A stretch of DNA of 64,000 nt from Agrococcus lahaulensis DSM 17612 (GCF_000425105.1 NZ_KE384304.1:61657-125656); one strand, 5' to 3'. Shown: positions 1 to 8,276, counted from the stretch's first letter. Notes: generated by a model not told the origin, from the letters alone. Numbers and translations are program-made.

Positions 1-1
1 C

Positions 2-673
2 GCGACCGCGGTGCTCGCGGCGGCTGCCGCGGGCCTCGGCGCTGCCGGGGCGGCCGCGGCGCTCGGCGGGGGACGACCGCTGCTCGACGGCGTGCTCGGT
101 CGGCTCGCCGCGGTGCTCGCGGCCGGCGCCGCGGCCTGGGCGGCGCTCGCGGTCGGGCGCGCTGCGTCGGTCGCAGTCGAGGCGCTCGTGGCGGCCGCCT
201 CGGCGATCGCGGCGTCGCCGCCCCTCCTGCTCGCGATCGCTGCGGCGCCCGCGCTGTGGATCGCCGGAGAGCTGCTCGCGCAGGACGCCCGGCCGTTCGG
301 GCGGCTCGCGCGCGAGCTCGTGTCGTGCGGCGCGCCCGCGACCGCGGTCTCGGCGGCGCTCGCGGCAGCCGCACTCACGACCGGATGCGCGGCGGCGCCG
401 CTGCCCGGGGCGCTCGCGGTGCTCGCCGGGGCCACCGCCGAGCAGGCGTGGACCGCCGCCGCGGTCGGGTGGTACGTCGCGGTGTCGGCGTCGACGGTCG
501 TGCTCCTCGAGCCGGGCACCGAGCGCCCCGTGGCGCGAGCCCTGGGGTTCGCCGTGCTGCTCGCGGCGCCGTGCGCCGTCGCGACGGGTGGCATCGCCGC
601 TGCCTGCCTGCCGGGGGCGGGCGCGGCCCTCGTCGCGGTCGGCGTCGCGGCGACGCTCGGCAGGTCGCGGTGA
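2..673 (+). CDS. Integral membrane protein, 5' end outside window
   Basis: The frame is open to the left edge, so the real start may lie outside; an in-frame GTG sits at position 11. The roughly 220 visible residues are nearly all Ala, Val, Leu and Gly, with several membrane-length hydrophobic stretches and no soluble domain. Its stop overlaps the GTG of the next gene by four bases (GTGA), placing it in an operon with two ABC ATPases and a second membrane protein. I infer a permease-like subunit of that transporter. No family or substrate is recognised. Confidence 0.6.
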   Translation, partial: ATAVLAAAAAGLGAAGAAAALGGGRPLLDGVLGRLAAVLAAGAAAWAALAVGRAASVAVEALVAAASAIAASPPLLLAIAAAPALWIAGELLAQDARPFGRLARELVSCGAPATAVSAALAAAALTTGCAAAPLPGALAVLAGATAEQAWTAAAVGWYVAVSASTVVLLEPGTERPVARALGFAVLLAAPCAVATGGIAAACLPGAGAALVAVGVAATLGRSR

Positions 674-1278
674 CCGGCATCGTCGTCGAGGGCGTCGGCA
701 GCGTGCCGATCGGCCGCTCGCGCGTGCGGGTGCCCGACCTCGAGGCGCGCGCACCGCGGCTGCTGCGCCTCGTCGGCCGGAACGGCATCGGCAAGAGCAC
801 GGTCGTCGAGCTGCTCGCCGGCGCCTCGCGCCCGCCGCGCGGCCGGGTCCTCGTCGCGGGGCGAGCGGCGAGCGATCCGCTCGCGCGCGCCGCACGCACC
901 GTGACGCGCACCGAGCCCGCGCTGCTGCCGGCCCTGAGCCTCGAGCGCCACGCGCGCCTGTTCGGCCGCGCGGCGGGCGTCGGCGCCGATCGCGCGATCG
1001 CCGCGCTCGCCGACGCGGGGCTCGAGGGGTGCCTCGCGATGCGCACCGACGCGCTCTCCACCGGCCAGCGGCGCAGCGCGTGGGTCGCGCTCACGACCCT
1101 CCGCGAAGCGGGCGTCATGCTCCTCGACGAGCCGTTCCTCGGCCTCGACGGCGACGCCGCGGCTCGGCTCGCGGCGACCGTCGAGCGCTGGGCGTCGACG
1201 AGGCTCGTCGTGCTCGTCGACCACGGCGATCGCGAGCTCGCCGCCGACACCACCGTCGTGCGCATGGAGCCCGCGTGA
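670..1278 (+). CDS. ABC transporter ATP-binding protein (short)
   Basis: A 202-residue ABC ATPase. Walker A is GRNGIGKST, the signature is LSTGQRRS and Walker B is VMLLDEPFLGLDGD, followed by the H-loop in LVDHGD. It is shorter than typical ABC ATPases (220-250 residues), and the N-terminal strand before Walker A is compact. The GTG start gives a four-base overlap with the upstream membrane protein; the stop overlaps the next gene by four bases. The frame stays open further upstream, but that part lies inside the preceding gene. Substrate unknown; an exporter is likely from the two-ATPase, two-membrane-protein layout. Confidence 0.85.
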   Translation: MTGIVVEGVGSVPIGRSRVRVPDLEARAPRLLRLVGRNGIGKSTVVELLAGASRPPRGRVLVAGRAASDPLARAARTVTRTEPALLPALSLERHARLFGRAAGVGADRAIAALADAGLEGCLAMRTDALSTGQRRSAWVALTTLREAGVMLLDEPFLGLDGDAAARLAATVERWASTRLVVLVDHGDRELAADTTVVRMEPA

Positions 1279-2165
1279 GGCCGGCGATCGAGGTCGCGAC
1301 GCTGCGCTGCGGCTTCGGCGGTCGCGCCGTGCTCGACGGCGTCGCCTTCCACGTGCCATGGGGCAGCGTGACGGGCTTCGTGGGCGTCAACGGCGCCGGC
1401 AAGACGACGACCCTGCGCTGCCTCCTCGGGCTCGAGCGCCACGAGGGCAGCGCTCGCATCGCGGGCGTCCCGTACCGCTCGCTCGGCGCGCCGCTGCGCG
1501 CGGTCGGCTACTGCCCCGATGCGCTGGGAGCCGCGCCGGGGGCGACCGCGCGAGCGCACCTCGTGCCGCTCGCCCTGCGCGCGGGGGTCGCACCCGACGC
1601 GATCGCGCGGACGCTCCGAGCCGTGGGGCTCACGGAGGCGCGCGGCCCGGTGCGCTCGTTCTCGCTCGGGATGCGCCGCCGCCTCGCGATCGCGGGGGCC
1701 ATCCTGACCGCGCCGCGCATCCTCGTGCTCGACGAGCCCTTCGACGGCCTCGACCCGGCGGGCCGGCGGTGGCTCTCGGCACTCCTGCGCGCGCACGCCG
1801 ACAGCGGCGGCGCCGTGCTGCTGTCGGCGCACGCGCTCGACGAGATCGAGCCGCTCCTCGACCGGCTCGTGTGCCTGCACGGCGGCCGCACGCGGTTCGA
1901 GGGCGACGCGGATGCGTTCCTGCGCCGTCACGCCGCGCCGGTGGTGATCGTGCGGTCGCCCGAGGCCGAGCGCCTCGCGGGAGCGCTGCGCGAGGCCGGC
2001 GCCGTCGTGCACGGCCGCTCGACGGGCGCGCTCGCGGTGCGCGGGCTCGATCCCGAGCGCATCGCTCGCGTCGCGTCGCTCGCGGGCGTGCTCGTGACGG
2101 AGCTCTCGCCGCGCCGGCTGTCGCTGAGCGCCGCATTCGCGGCCGCGATCGAGGAGGGGTCGTGA
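1275..2165 (+). CDS. ABC transporter ATP-binding protein
   Basis: A 296-residue ABC ATPase of the ABC-2/CcmA exporter type. Walker A is GVNGAGKTTT, the signature region is FSLGMRRRLAIA, Walker B is ILVLDEPFDGLDPAG and the H-loop is LSAHALDE. The C-terminal 80 residues after the ATPase core resemble the regulatory tail common in drug and peptide exporters. GTG start chosen because it overlaps the previous stop by four bases. It is a second, non-identical ATPase, so the complex may be a heterodimer. Substrate unknown. Confidence 0.87.
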   Translation: MRPAIEVATLRCGFGGRAVLDGVAFHVPWGSVTGFVGVNGAGKTTTLRCLLGLERHEGSARIAGVPYRSLGAPLRAVGYCPDALGAAPGATARAHLVPLALRAGVAPDAIARTLRAVGLTEARGPVRSFSLGMRRRLAIAGAILTAPRILVLDEPFDGLDPAGRRWLSALLRAHADSGGAVLLSAHALDEIEPLLDRLVCLHGGRTRFEGDADAFLRRHAAPVVIVRSPEAERLAGALREAGAVVHGRSTGALAVRGLDPERIARVASLAGVLVTELSPRRLSLSAAFAAAIEEGS

Positions 2166-2923
2166 GCGCCCTGCGCGAGGCGAAGGCCGAGCTCGTCGCG
2201 ATGCTGGGGGGCCGGCGACCCTGGCTCCCGCTCGCGCTCGCCGTCGTGGGATCCGCGCTCGCGGGGCTCGCGGCCGGCGGGCTGCTCGCGCAGACCGGGG
2301 CGTCGAGCGATCTCGAGGCCGCGACCGTCGTCGTCGCGCGCGGATCGGCCGCGCAGCTCGCGATCGTCGTGCTCGCGAGCCTCGGCGTCGCCGCGCCCTA
2401 CCGCGACGGCAGCTGGATGCACGCGGCGCTCGCCAACCCGAGCGCGGCGCGCCGGCTCGCGCTCTCGATCGCCGCGATGCTCGTGCCGGCGCTCCTCCTC
2501 GCGGTGCTCTCGAGCGCCGCGGCGCTCGCGGGCGCGGCCGCGCTCGTCCGGCCGGGCGCCGGTGCCGTGCTGGTGGCCGCGGGCATCCACCTCGCCACCT
2601 CGGCCGCGTGGGCGGTGTGGATGGCGGCGCTCGCGCACGCCTCGCGCTCGCCGATGCTCGTGCTCGCGGCGGGCCTCGCGCTGCCGCTGCTGGTCGAGCC
2701 GGGCATCGCCGGTGCGCTCGCCCTCGCGAGCCTCGACGGCCTCCGCTGGCTGCTGCCGGGCCAGGCGCTCCGCGCCCTCGCGGAGGGGATCGTCGCGGAC
2801 GGCGCCGTGCTGGCGCGGATCGACGCGGCGGCGATGCGACTGGGCGGGGCCGCGGCCGTCGGCTGGACCGCCATCGTGGTGCTCGCGGCATGGGCGCGGA
2901 TGCGGGGGAGCGGCCGCCGCTGA
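2162..2923 (+). CDS. ABC transporter membrane subunit (ABC-2-like)
   Basis: A 253-residue protein with about six hydrophobic segments, a short cytoplasmic N-terminus and a basic C-terminus (RMRGSGRR). The layout resembles ABC-2 type permeases, but no diagnostic motif is visible, so the assignment leans on its place as last gene of the four-gene operon. GTG start overlaps the upstream ATPase stop by four bases. The next gene, ptsH, is 86 bases away with its own ribosome-binding site and is functionally unrelated. Confidence 0.7.
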   Translation: MSALREAKAELVAMLGGRRPWLPLALAVVGSALAGLAAGGLLAQTGASSDLEAATVVVARGSAAQLAIVVLASLGVAAPYRDGSWMHAALANPSAARRLALSIAAMLVPALLLAVLSSAAALAGAAALVRPGAGAVLVAAGIHLATSAAWAVWMAALAHASRSPMLVLAAGLALPLLVEPGIAGALALASLDGLRWLLPGQALRALAEGIVADGAVLARIDAAAMRLGGAAAVGWTAIVVLAAWARMRGSGRR

Positions 2924-3009
2924 CGGCGCTCGATCCCTGCCGACGGTCGGGGAACCGGTGGTACCGTGAGCGCCACCCGGCGTCCCGCCGGACGAGTCAG
3001 AGGAGCAGC

Positions 3010-3264
3010 ATGGCCGAGCGCACCGTCACCGTCGAGTCGTCGAACGGCCTGCACGCGCGACCCGCCTCCCTGTTCGCCCAGGCCGCCGCCAAGGCATCCG
3101 CCCCGGTCACCGTGGCCGTCGGCGACAAGCAGGTGAACGCGGCGAGCATCCTGTCGGTGATCTCGCTCGGCGTGAACAAGGGCGACACCGTGACGATCGC
3201 CTCCGACGACGAGGCCGCGCTCGACGAGCTCGAGCAGCTGCTCTCGACCGACCACGACGCGTAG
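3010..3264 (+). CDS. ptsH: Phosphocarrier protein HPr
   Basis: An 84-residue PTS phosphocarrier. HPr takes phosphate from enzyme I on a histidine and hands it to the sugar-specific IIA proteins. The active-site motif NGLHARPA places the phosphorylated His at residue 15, and the regulatory Ser lies at residue 46 in VNAASILSV. Start ATG follows GAGGAG at 3000-3005. It lies 41 bases before the mannitol PTS operon, so general and sugar-specific components may be co-transcribed. Enzyme I is not in the window. Confidence 0.97.
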   Translation: MAERTVTVESSNGLHARPASLFAQAAAKASAPVTVAVGDKQVNAASILSVISLGVNKGDTVTIASDDEAALDELEQLLSTDHDA

Positions 3265-3305
3265 GCGCCGCGAGCCCTGATCCGCCACCGAGCGCAGGAG
3301 CCGAG

Positions 3306-4889
3306 ATGACCACCACCACAGCAGCGACGGCGTCCGGCAGCGGCGCCCGCGTCCGCGTCCAGCGGTTCGGCACGTTCCTCTCAGGCATGATCATGCCCAA
3401 CATCCCCGCGCTCATCGCGTGGGGCATCCTCACGGCCTTCGTCATCGATGTCGGGTGGACCCCCAACGCCGCGCTCGCGACGATCGTCGGCCCCGCCATC
3501 CACTACCTCCTGCCGCTGCTCATCGCCGGGCAGGGCGGGCGCATGGTGTACGAGACGCGCGGCGCGGTCGTCGGCGCGTTCGCGACGCTCGGCGTGATCG
3601 CCGGCTCCGACTGGCTCATCGACCAGTTCAACGCCGCCAACCGGCCGGCCGAGGGGCAGGGCGAGCTCGGCTACGTGCACATGTTCATCGGCGCGATGAT
3701 CATGGGCCCGCTCGCCGCGTGGGTGATGAAGAAGCTCGACGCGCTCTGGGACGGCAAGATCAAGGCCGGCTTCGAGATGCTCGTGAACATGTTCTCGGCG
3801 GGCATCGTCGCGTTCGCCATGGGGGTCGCGGGCTTCTACCTGCTCGCGCCCGTCGTCAACTGGATCATGGACGTCGTCGGCGGCGCCGTCGGCTGGCTCG
3901 TCGAGACGGGGCTGCTCCCGCTCGCCTCGATCCTCATCGAGCCGGCGAAGGTCTTCTTCCTCAACAACGCGATCAACCACGGCGTGCTCACGCCGCTCGG
4001 CATCGCCGAGTCCGACGCGGCCGGCAAGTCGATCCTCTTCCTGCTCGAGGCGAACCCCGGACCGGGCCTCGGCGTCCTGCTCGCCTTCACGTTCTTCGGC
4101 GTCGGCGCCGCGCGCGCCACCGCGCCGGGGGCCGCCGTCATCCAGTTCCTCGGCGGCATCCACGAGGTCTACTTCCCCTACGTGCTCATGAAGCCCGCGC
4201 TGCTGCTCGCCGTCGTCGCGGGCGGCATGACGGGCGTCGCGACGAACATGGTCTTCGGCGCCGGGCTCCGCGCTCCAGCCGCGCCCGGCTCGATCATCGC
4301 GGTGCTCGCCCAGACCGCGAACGACAGCTTCCTCGGCGTCATCCTCTCGGTGGTGCTCTCCGCCGCGGTCTCGTTCGCCGTCGGCGCCCTCATCCTGCGG
4401 CTCGGCCGCAAGCGCGACCTCGAGCGCGAGGCCGCTGGCGACGACGCGCTCGGCGCCGCGGTCGCGCAGACGCAGGCGAACAAGGGCAAGTCCTCGGAGG
4501 CCCTCGCGGGGCTCGCCGCCGCCGGCGCCGCCGGCGCCTCCACGAGCGCGACCCCCGGCTCGACCGCGCTCACCGCCGAGCCGATCCGCTCGATCGTGTT
4601 CGCGTGCGATGCGGGGATGGGATCGAGCGCGATGGGCGCGAGCGTGCTCCGCAACAAGATCAAGAAGGCGGGCATCGAGGGCGTCGAGGTCAAGAACGTC
4701 GCGATCGCGGCGCTCGAGACCGACGTCGACCTCGTCATCACGCAGCAGGAGCTCACCGAGCGCGCTCGCCAGCGCACGCCGGGCGCGACGCACGTCTCGG
4801 TCGACAACTTCATGAACAGCCCCAAGTACGACGAGGTCGTCGAGATGGTGCAGCGCGCCAATCGCGACGGCAGCGACACGACCGCGTAA
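3306..4889 (+). CDS. mtlA: PTS mannitol transporter subunit IICB
   Basis: A 527-residue membrane permease and phosphotransfer protein that imports mannitol and delivers it as mannitol-1-phosphate. The IIC domain fills residues 1 to about 345 with many hydrophobic segments; a variable Ala/Gly linker follows; the IIB domain begins near residue 425, with the phosphorylated Cys at 434 in FACDAGMGSSAMGAS. IIA is not fused and is supplied by the next gene. The ATG is preceded by AGGAG. Identity as mannitol rather than another polyol rests on mtlF and mtlD immediately downstream. Confidence 0.95.
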   Translation: MTTTTAATASGSGARVRVQRFGTFLSGMIMPNIPALIAWGILTAFVIDVGWTPNAALATIVGPAIHYLLPLLIAGQGGRMVYETRGAVVGAFATLGVIAGSDWLIDQFNAANRPAEGQGELGYVHMFIGAMIMGPLAAWVMKKLDALWDGKIKAGFEMLVNMFSAGIVAFAMGVAGFYLLAPVVNWIMDVVGGAVGWLVETGLLPLASILIEPAKVFFLNNAINHGVLTPLGIAESDAAGKSILFLLEANPGPGLGVLLAFTFFGVGAARATAPGAAVIQFLGGIHEVYFPYVLMKPALLLAVVAGGMTGVATNMVFGAGLRAPAAPGSIIAVLAQTANDSFLGVILSVVLSAAVSFAVGALILRLGRKRDLEREAAGDDALGAAVAQTQANKGKSSEALAGLAAAGAAGASTSATPGSTALTAEPIRSIVFACDAGMGSSAMGASVLRNKIKKAGIEGVEVKNVAIAALETDVDLVITQQELTERARQRTPGATHVSVDNFMNSPKYDEVVEMVQRANRDGSDTTA

Positions 4890-4897
4890 GGAGCGCC

Positions 4898-5329
4898 ATG
4901 CCCGTCCTCACCCTCGAGCAGATCACCACGAGCCCGCGAGCGACCACGAAGGATGAGGCGATCCAGGAGGCGGCCGACATGCTCGTCGCCGCCGGCGCCG
5001 TCACGCCCGACTACGCCGACGCCATGCGCGCTCGCGAGGCCAGCGTGTCGACCTACATGGGCAACCTGCTGGCGATCCCGCACGGCACGAACGAGTCGAA
5101 GGACTCGATCCTCGCCTCGGCGCTCTCGGTCGCGCGCTACGAGAGGCCGCTCGACTGGGACGGCAACCCCGTCAAGTTCGTCGTCGGCATCGCGGGCAAG
5201 GACGGCGGCCACCTCGAGATCCTCTCGAAGATCGCGATCGTCTTCTCCGAGGAGGACGACGTCGCGAAGCTCGAAGCGGCGCCCGACGCCGCCGCGATCC
5301 TCGAGCTGCTCGGCGACGTCAACGAGTGA
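4898..5329 (+). CDS. mtlF: PTS mannitol subunit IIA
   Basis: A 143-residue cytoplasmic IIA protein of the mannitol/fructose family that relays phosphate from HPr to the IIB Cys of mtlA. The phospho-accepting His is residue 62 in LLAIPHGTNE. ATG at 4898 follows AAGGAG and lies eight bases after the mtlA stop. Its stop overlaps the mtlD ATG by one base (TGATG), so the two are translationally coupled. Confidence 0.95.
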   Translation: MPVLTLEQITTSPRATTKDEAIQEAADMLVAAGAVTPDYADAMRAREASVSTYMGNLLAIPHGTNESKDSILASALSVARYERPLDWDGNPVKFVVGIAGKDGGHLEILSKIAIVFSEEDDVAKLEAAPDAAAILELLGDVNE

Positions 5330-6462
5330 TGCGCGCCGTCCACTTCGGCGCCGGCAACATCGGCCGCGGCTTCGTCGGCCTCATCCTGCACCGCGCGGGC
5401 TTCGAGGTCGCCTTCGTCGACGTCAACGCCGAGCTCATCGGGATGCTGCAGGCGGCGGATGCGTACCAGGTGCGGGAGGTCGGTCCCGAGGCGCGGATGC
5501 ACACGGTCACGGGCTTCTCCGGCATCGACTCGAGCGCCGACCCGGATGCCGCGGCTCGCGCGGTCGCGGAGGCGGACGTCGTCACGTGCGCCGTCGGGCC
5601 GACCGCGATGCGCTTCATCGCGCCGGCGATCCGCGCGGGCCTCGAGCAGCGCGAGGGCGCCCCGGTCGTCGTGATGGCGTGCGAGAACGCGATCGGCGCC
5701 TCCGACACCCTCCGCGAGCACGTGCTCGCGGACGCACCGGAGCTCGCCGATCGCGCCGTGTTCGCCAACACGGCCGTCGACCGCATCATCCCCCCGCAGG
5801 ATCCGCACGGCCTCGACGTCGTCGTGGAGGACTTCTTCGAGTGGTCGATCGACCGCACGGCGTTCGAGCGCGCGGGGATCGCGGCGCCCGACATCGGCGA
5901 CGCCCACTTCGTCGACGACCTCGAGCCGTACATCGAGCGCAAGCTCTTCACCGTCAACACGGGCCACGCGACGACCGCCTATGCGGGCTGGGCCGCCGGC
6001 GTCGACACGATCGCGGCCGCGCTCGAGCGGCCGGAGATCCGCGCGGCGGTCGAGGCGGCGCTCGGCGACACTTCGAGGCTGCTCATCGCGAAGCACGGCT
6101 TCGACGAGGCCGAGCACGCCGCGTACGTCGCGCGGGCCATCGCCCGGTTCGAGAACCCGGCGCTGCCCGACACGTGCGAGCGCATCGGGCGCCAGCCGCT
6201 CCGCAAGCTCTCGCGCCACGAGCGCTTCGTCGAACCGGCGGTGCAGCTCGTCGACCGCGGCGAGGCCCCCGACGCGCTCGTCGCGGCCTTCGGCACGGCG
6301 CTGCGCTTCGACGCGCCCGGCGACGAGCAGGCGGTCGAGCTCCAGGCGCTGCTGGGCTCGCTCGATCCGGCGGCGTTCGTCGCGCACGTCACCGAGCTCG
6401 AGCAGGACCACCCGCTCTCCGCGCGGCTCGTCGACGTCGTCCGCGAGGCGCAGGCTCGCTGA
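5329..6462 (+). CDS. mtlD: Mannitol-1-phosphate 5-dehydrogenase
   Basis: A 377-residue NAD-dependent dehydrogenase that oxidises mannitol-1-phosphate to fructose-6-phosphate, feeding glycolysis. The nucleotide-binding motif FGAGNIGRGF opens the protein, and the family block KLFTVNTGHATTAYAGW sits around residue 205. ATG 5329 overlaps the mtlF stop by one base; a GTG one codon earlier is possible but the coupling favours the ATG. Length is typical. Last gene of ptsH-mtlAFD; no mtlR regulator is present. Confidence 0.95.
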   Translation: MRAVHFGAGNIGRGFVGLILHRAGFEVAFVDVNAELIGMLQAADAYQVREVGPEARMHTVTGFSGIDSSADPDAAARAVAEADVVTCAVGPTAMRFIAPAIRAGLEQREGAPVVVMACENAIGASDTLREHVLADAPELADRAVFANTAVDRIIPPQDPHGLDVVVEDFFEWSIDRTAFERAGIAAPDIGDAHFVDDLEPYIERKLFTVNTGHATTAYAGWAAGVDTIAAALERPEIRAAVEAALGDTSRLLIAKHGFDEAEHAAYVARAIARFENPALPDTCERIGRQPLRKLSRHERFVEPAVQLVDRGEAPDALVAAFGTALRFDAPGDEQAVELQALLGSLDPAAFVAHVTELEQDHPLSARLVDVVREAQAR

Positions 6463-6483
6463 CCGGCGGCGCGGTCGCCGTCT

Positions 6484-6527
6484 GGGAGGATGGGGCGGTG
6501 ACGATCGAGCGGACGTGGCGGTGGTGA
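6484..6527 (+). promoter_or_regulatory. Possible mini-ORF leader before DUF3419 gene
   Basis: GGGAGGA at 6484-6490 is followed at 6498 by GTG opening a nine-codon frame (reads VTIERTWRW) that stops at 6525-6527, overlapping the GTG at 6524 used for the next gene. The same bases can be read as a leaderless start, with GAGGAT at 6486-6491 as a -10 box. Either way a tiny peptide would be translationally coupled to the transferase gene. Seen in sequence; function is inference. Confidence 0.3.
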
Positions 6528-7423
6528 CGAGCACGTCGAGACGTCGGGGCCGCTCGAGCGCGAACCCGCGGCAGCGGCTGCTGCACGGGTGGGACTGGGC
6601 GGATGCCCGGATCGAGCTCGACGAGCTGCGACCCGGCAGCCGCGTGCTCGCCGCCGCGGGCGCCGGCGAGGTCGTCGCCGAGCTCGCAGCCGCCGGCCAC
6701 CGGGTCTCGGCGATCGCCTCCAATCGCACGCAGCTCGACTACGCCCGCCGACGGGTCGCGGGCGGCGCGTTCGAGCCGGGCGCCGCCGAGCGCCTGTTCG
6801 ACATCGGCCGCGGCATGGTCCGCGCGGCGAGCCCCGCGTGGAGCCGCCGTCGCGTGCGGCAGTTCCTGCAGGAGCAGGATGCGCTGCGCGCCGCCGAGCA
6901 CTGGCGGTCGCGGCTCGACAACCGCACGCTCGCCTCGATCCTCAAGACGATGCTCGGGCCCGCCGGGGCGCTGTCCGCCCTCGTGCTGCGCGACTTCTCG
7001 ACGCCGCTCCCGCCGCACTTCGACGAGGCGATCCGCGGCCGCATCGGCCGCGCGCTGCGCAAGCACGCGCCGAGCGGCAACCCGTTCGCGTGGCGCCTGC
7101 TGCTGGGGGAGGAGCTGCCCGGCCACGCGCTCCCGCGCGTCGACGCCGACGCGATCGAGTGGGTCGACGAGCCGCTGCTCGACCACCTCGAGCGGGCGGA
7201 GCCCGGCGCCTACGACGCGATCACGATCTCGAACGTCGTCGATGGCGCCGACGAGCGATGGGTGCGCGACCTGCGGAAGGCCGCGGTCCGCGCGCTCGTG
7301 CCCGGCGGCCCGCTCATCGCCCGGTCGTTCGCGACCACGATGGACGACGACGCGGCGAAGCGCGCGCGGCGCGACCGCGCGATGCTGTGGGGGTCGATCG
7401 TGGTCCAGCGAAGCGGCTCGTAG
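6524..7423 (+). CDS. DUF3419 family (BtaA-like) SAM-dependent transferase
   Basis: About 299 residues. The sequence resembles the DUF3419/BtaA family, which moves the 3-amino-3-carboxypropyl group of S-adenosylmethionine onto diacylglycerol in betaine-lipid synthesis. The recognisable parts are a SAM-fold entry (SRVLAAAGAGEVVAELAAAGH, residues about 28-48 in two runs), a central block LASILKTMLGPAGA, and ISNVVDGADERW near the end. GTG codons at 6515, 6521 and 6524 could each start it; 6524 overlaps the mini-ORF stop. No btaB methyltransferase is adjacent, so betaine-lipid synthesis is only a suggestion. Confidence 0.72.
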   Translation: MTSTSRRRGRSSANPRQRLLHGWDWADARIELDELRPGSRVLAAAGAGEVVAELAAAGHRVSAIASNRTQLDYARRRVAGGAFEPGAAERLFDIGRGMVRAASPAWSRRRVRQFLQEQDALRAAEHWRSRLDNRTLASILKTMLGPAGALSALVLRDFSTPLPPHFDEAIRGRIGRALRKHAPSGNPFAWRLLLGEELPGHALPRVDADAIEWVDEPLLDHLERAEPGAYDAITISNVVDGADERWVRDLRKAAVRALVPGGPLIARSFATTMDDDAAKRARRDRAMLWGSIVVQRSGS

Positions 7424-7449
7424 CGGCTCCACCGCGCGACACGCCCGGC

Positions 7450-7479
7450 TTGCACAAACCGCTGCGCCGCGCGTAGGCT
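7450..7479 (+). promoter_or_regulatory. Sigma70-type promoter for infA
   Basis: TTGCAC at 7450-7455, an 18-base spacer and TAGGCT at 7474-7479 form a good primary-sigma promoter. The predicted start near 7486 leaves a leader of about 66 bases before infA. Confidence 0.7.
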
Positions 7480-7551
7480 TGATCGTTGGTGTCGTGCGCC
7501 CTCTGCGCGCGTCACTCGCATGACTGGCGACCAGGACTTGTAGAAGAGGAT

Positions 7552-7773
7552 ATGGCCAAGAAAGACGGCGTCATCGAGATCGAAGGCTCGGTGAGCGAGG
7601 CGCTCCCCAACGCGATGTTCCGCGTGGAGCTCTCGAACGGGCACATCGTGCTCGCACACATCTCCGGCAAGATGCGGCAGAACTACATCCGCATCCTGCA
7701 GGGCGACCGGGTGATCGTGGAGCTCAGCCCCTACGACCTCACCCGCGGTCGCATCGTCTACCGCTACAAGTAG
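7552..7773 (+). CDS. infA: Translation initiation factor IF-1
   Basis: A 73-residue OB-fold protein that binds the ribosomal A site during initiation. The typical [12 protein letters not shown] start and the end [13 protein letters not shown] are intact; length matches the family. ATG at 7552 is preceded by GAAGAGGA. It heads infA-rpmJ, followed by a hairpin that probably separates these two from rpsM. Confidence 0.98.
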   Translation: MAKKDGVIEIEGSVSEALPNAMFRVELSNGHIVLAHISGKMRQNYIRILQGDRVIVELSPYDLTRGRIVYRYK

Positions 7774-7841
7774 TCCCCTGGTCGCTGGATAAGGAACGGC
7801 TCGCGCGACCGCGCGAGCACGAGGCCAGCGAGGAAGCAATC

Positions 7842-7955
7842 ATGAAGGTCAACCCCAGCGTCAAGCGCATCTGCGGCAAGTGCAAGGTCATCCGCCGCCA
7901 CGGTCGCGTGATGGTCATCTGCCAGGACCCCCGCCACAAGCAGCGGCAGGGCTGA
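7842..7955 (+). CDS. rpmJ: 50S ribosomal protein L36
   Basis: A 37-residue L36 (bL36). The zinc-ribbon ligands Cys11, Cys14, Cys27 and His32 are all present, so this is the zinc-binding form. ATG follows GAGGAAG at a usual distance. Its stop codon is embedded in the left arm of the downstream hairpin. Confidence 0.97.
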   Translation: MKVNPSVKRICGKCKVIRRHGRVMVICQDPRHKQRQG

Positions 7956-8003
7956 TGCCGCAGCGCTCAGATCGGCAGGGCCGATCTGAGCGCGGAGGCA
8001 TCA
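7953..8003 (+). terminator. Long hairpin after rpmJ
   Basis: CGCTCAGATCGGC (7964-7976) pairs perfectly with 7980-7992 across a three-base loop, and TGATGCC (7953-7959) pairs with GGCATCA (7997-8003) outside a mismatched stretch. The stem includes the rpmJ stop codon. There is no T-run, so it may be a weak terminator or an mRNA 3' end. Confidence 0.55.
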
Positions 8004-8005
8004 GG

Positions 8006-8044
8006 ATCGAGTAGCGCGCGCCGCAGGCGCACGCGTATCGAGAT
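8006..8044. repeat. REP-like palindrome (TCGAGTAGC family)
   Basis: ATCGAGTAGC at 8006-8015 and GTATCGAGAT at 8035-8044 bracket a GC-rich self-complementary centre. Related elements occur at 8091, 21447, 63920 and 63964, so this is a dispersed family. Confidence 0.65.
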
Positions 8045-8090
8045 CTGAAGCACAGCAAGACCCCACAACTGAACACGCACCGAGACTCGG

Positions 8091-8165
8091 TATCGATACG
8101 CCGGCTCCGCCGGCTACTCGACCAGCGGGAGGGTGCCGGCTCCGCCGGCTGCTCGACCAGCGGGG
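8091..8165. repeat. REP-like element with a partial second copy
   Basis: A full element opens with TATCGATACG at 8091 and has the stem GCCGGCTCCGCCGGC and the tail CTACTCGACCAGCGGG to 8129. A second copy lacking the left arm repeats GCCGGCTCCGCCGGC and CTGCTCGACCAGCGGG at 8135-8165. It fills most of the 321-base gap between rpmJ and rpsM. Confidence 0.65.
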
Positions 8166-8276
8166 CTGCGGTGCACATCCCAGCAGCGGTAAGAGCCCCA
8201 CGAGGGGCGACACCTTGGGGAGAGGCCCAGGCACCTCCGCTGCTCCACACCTCTCATACTCCTGAGGAGACACACG

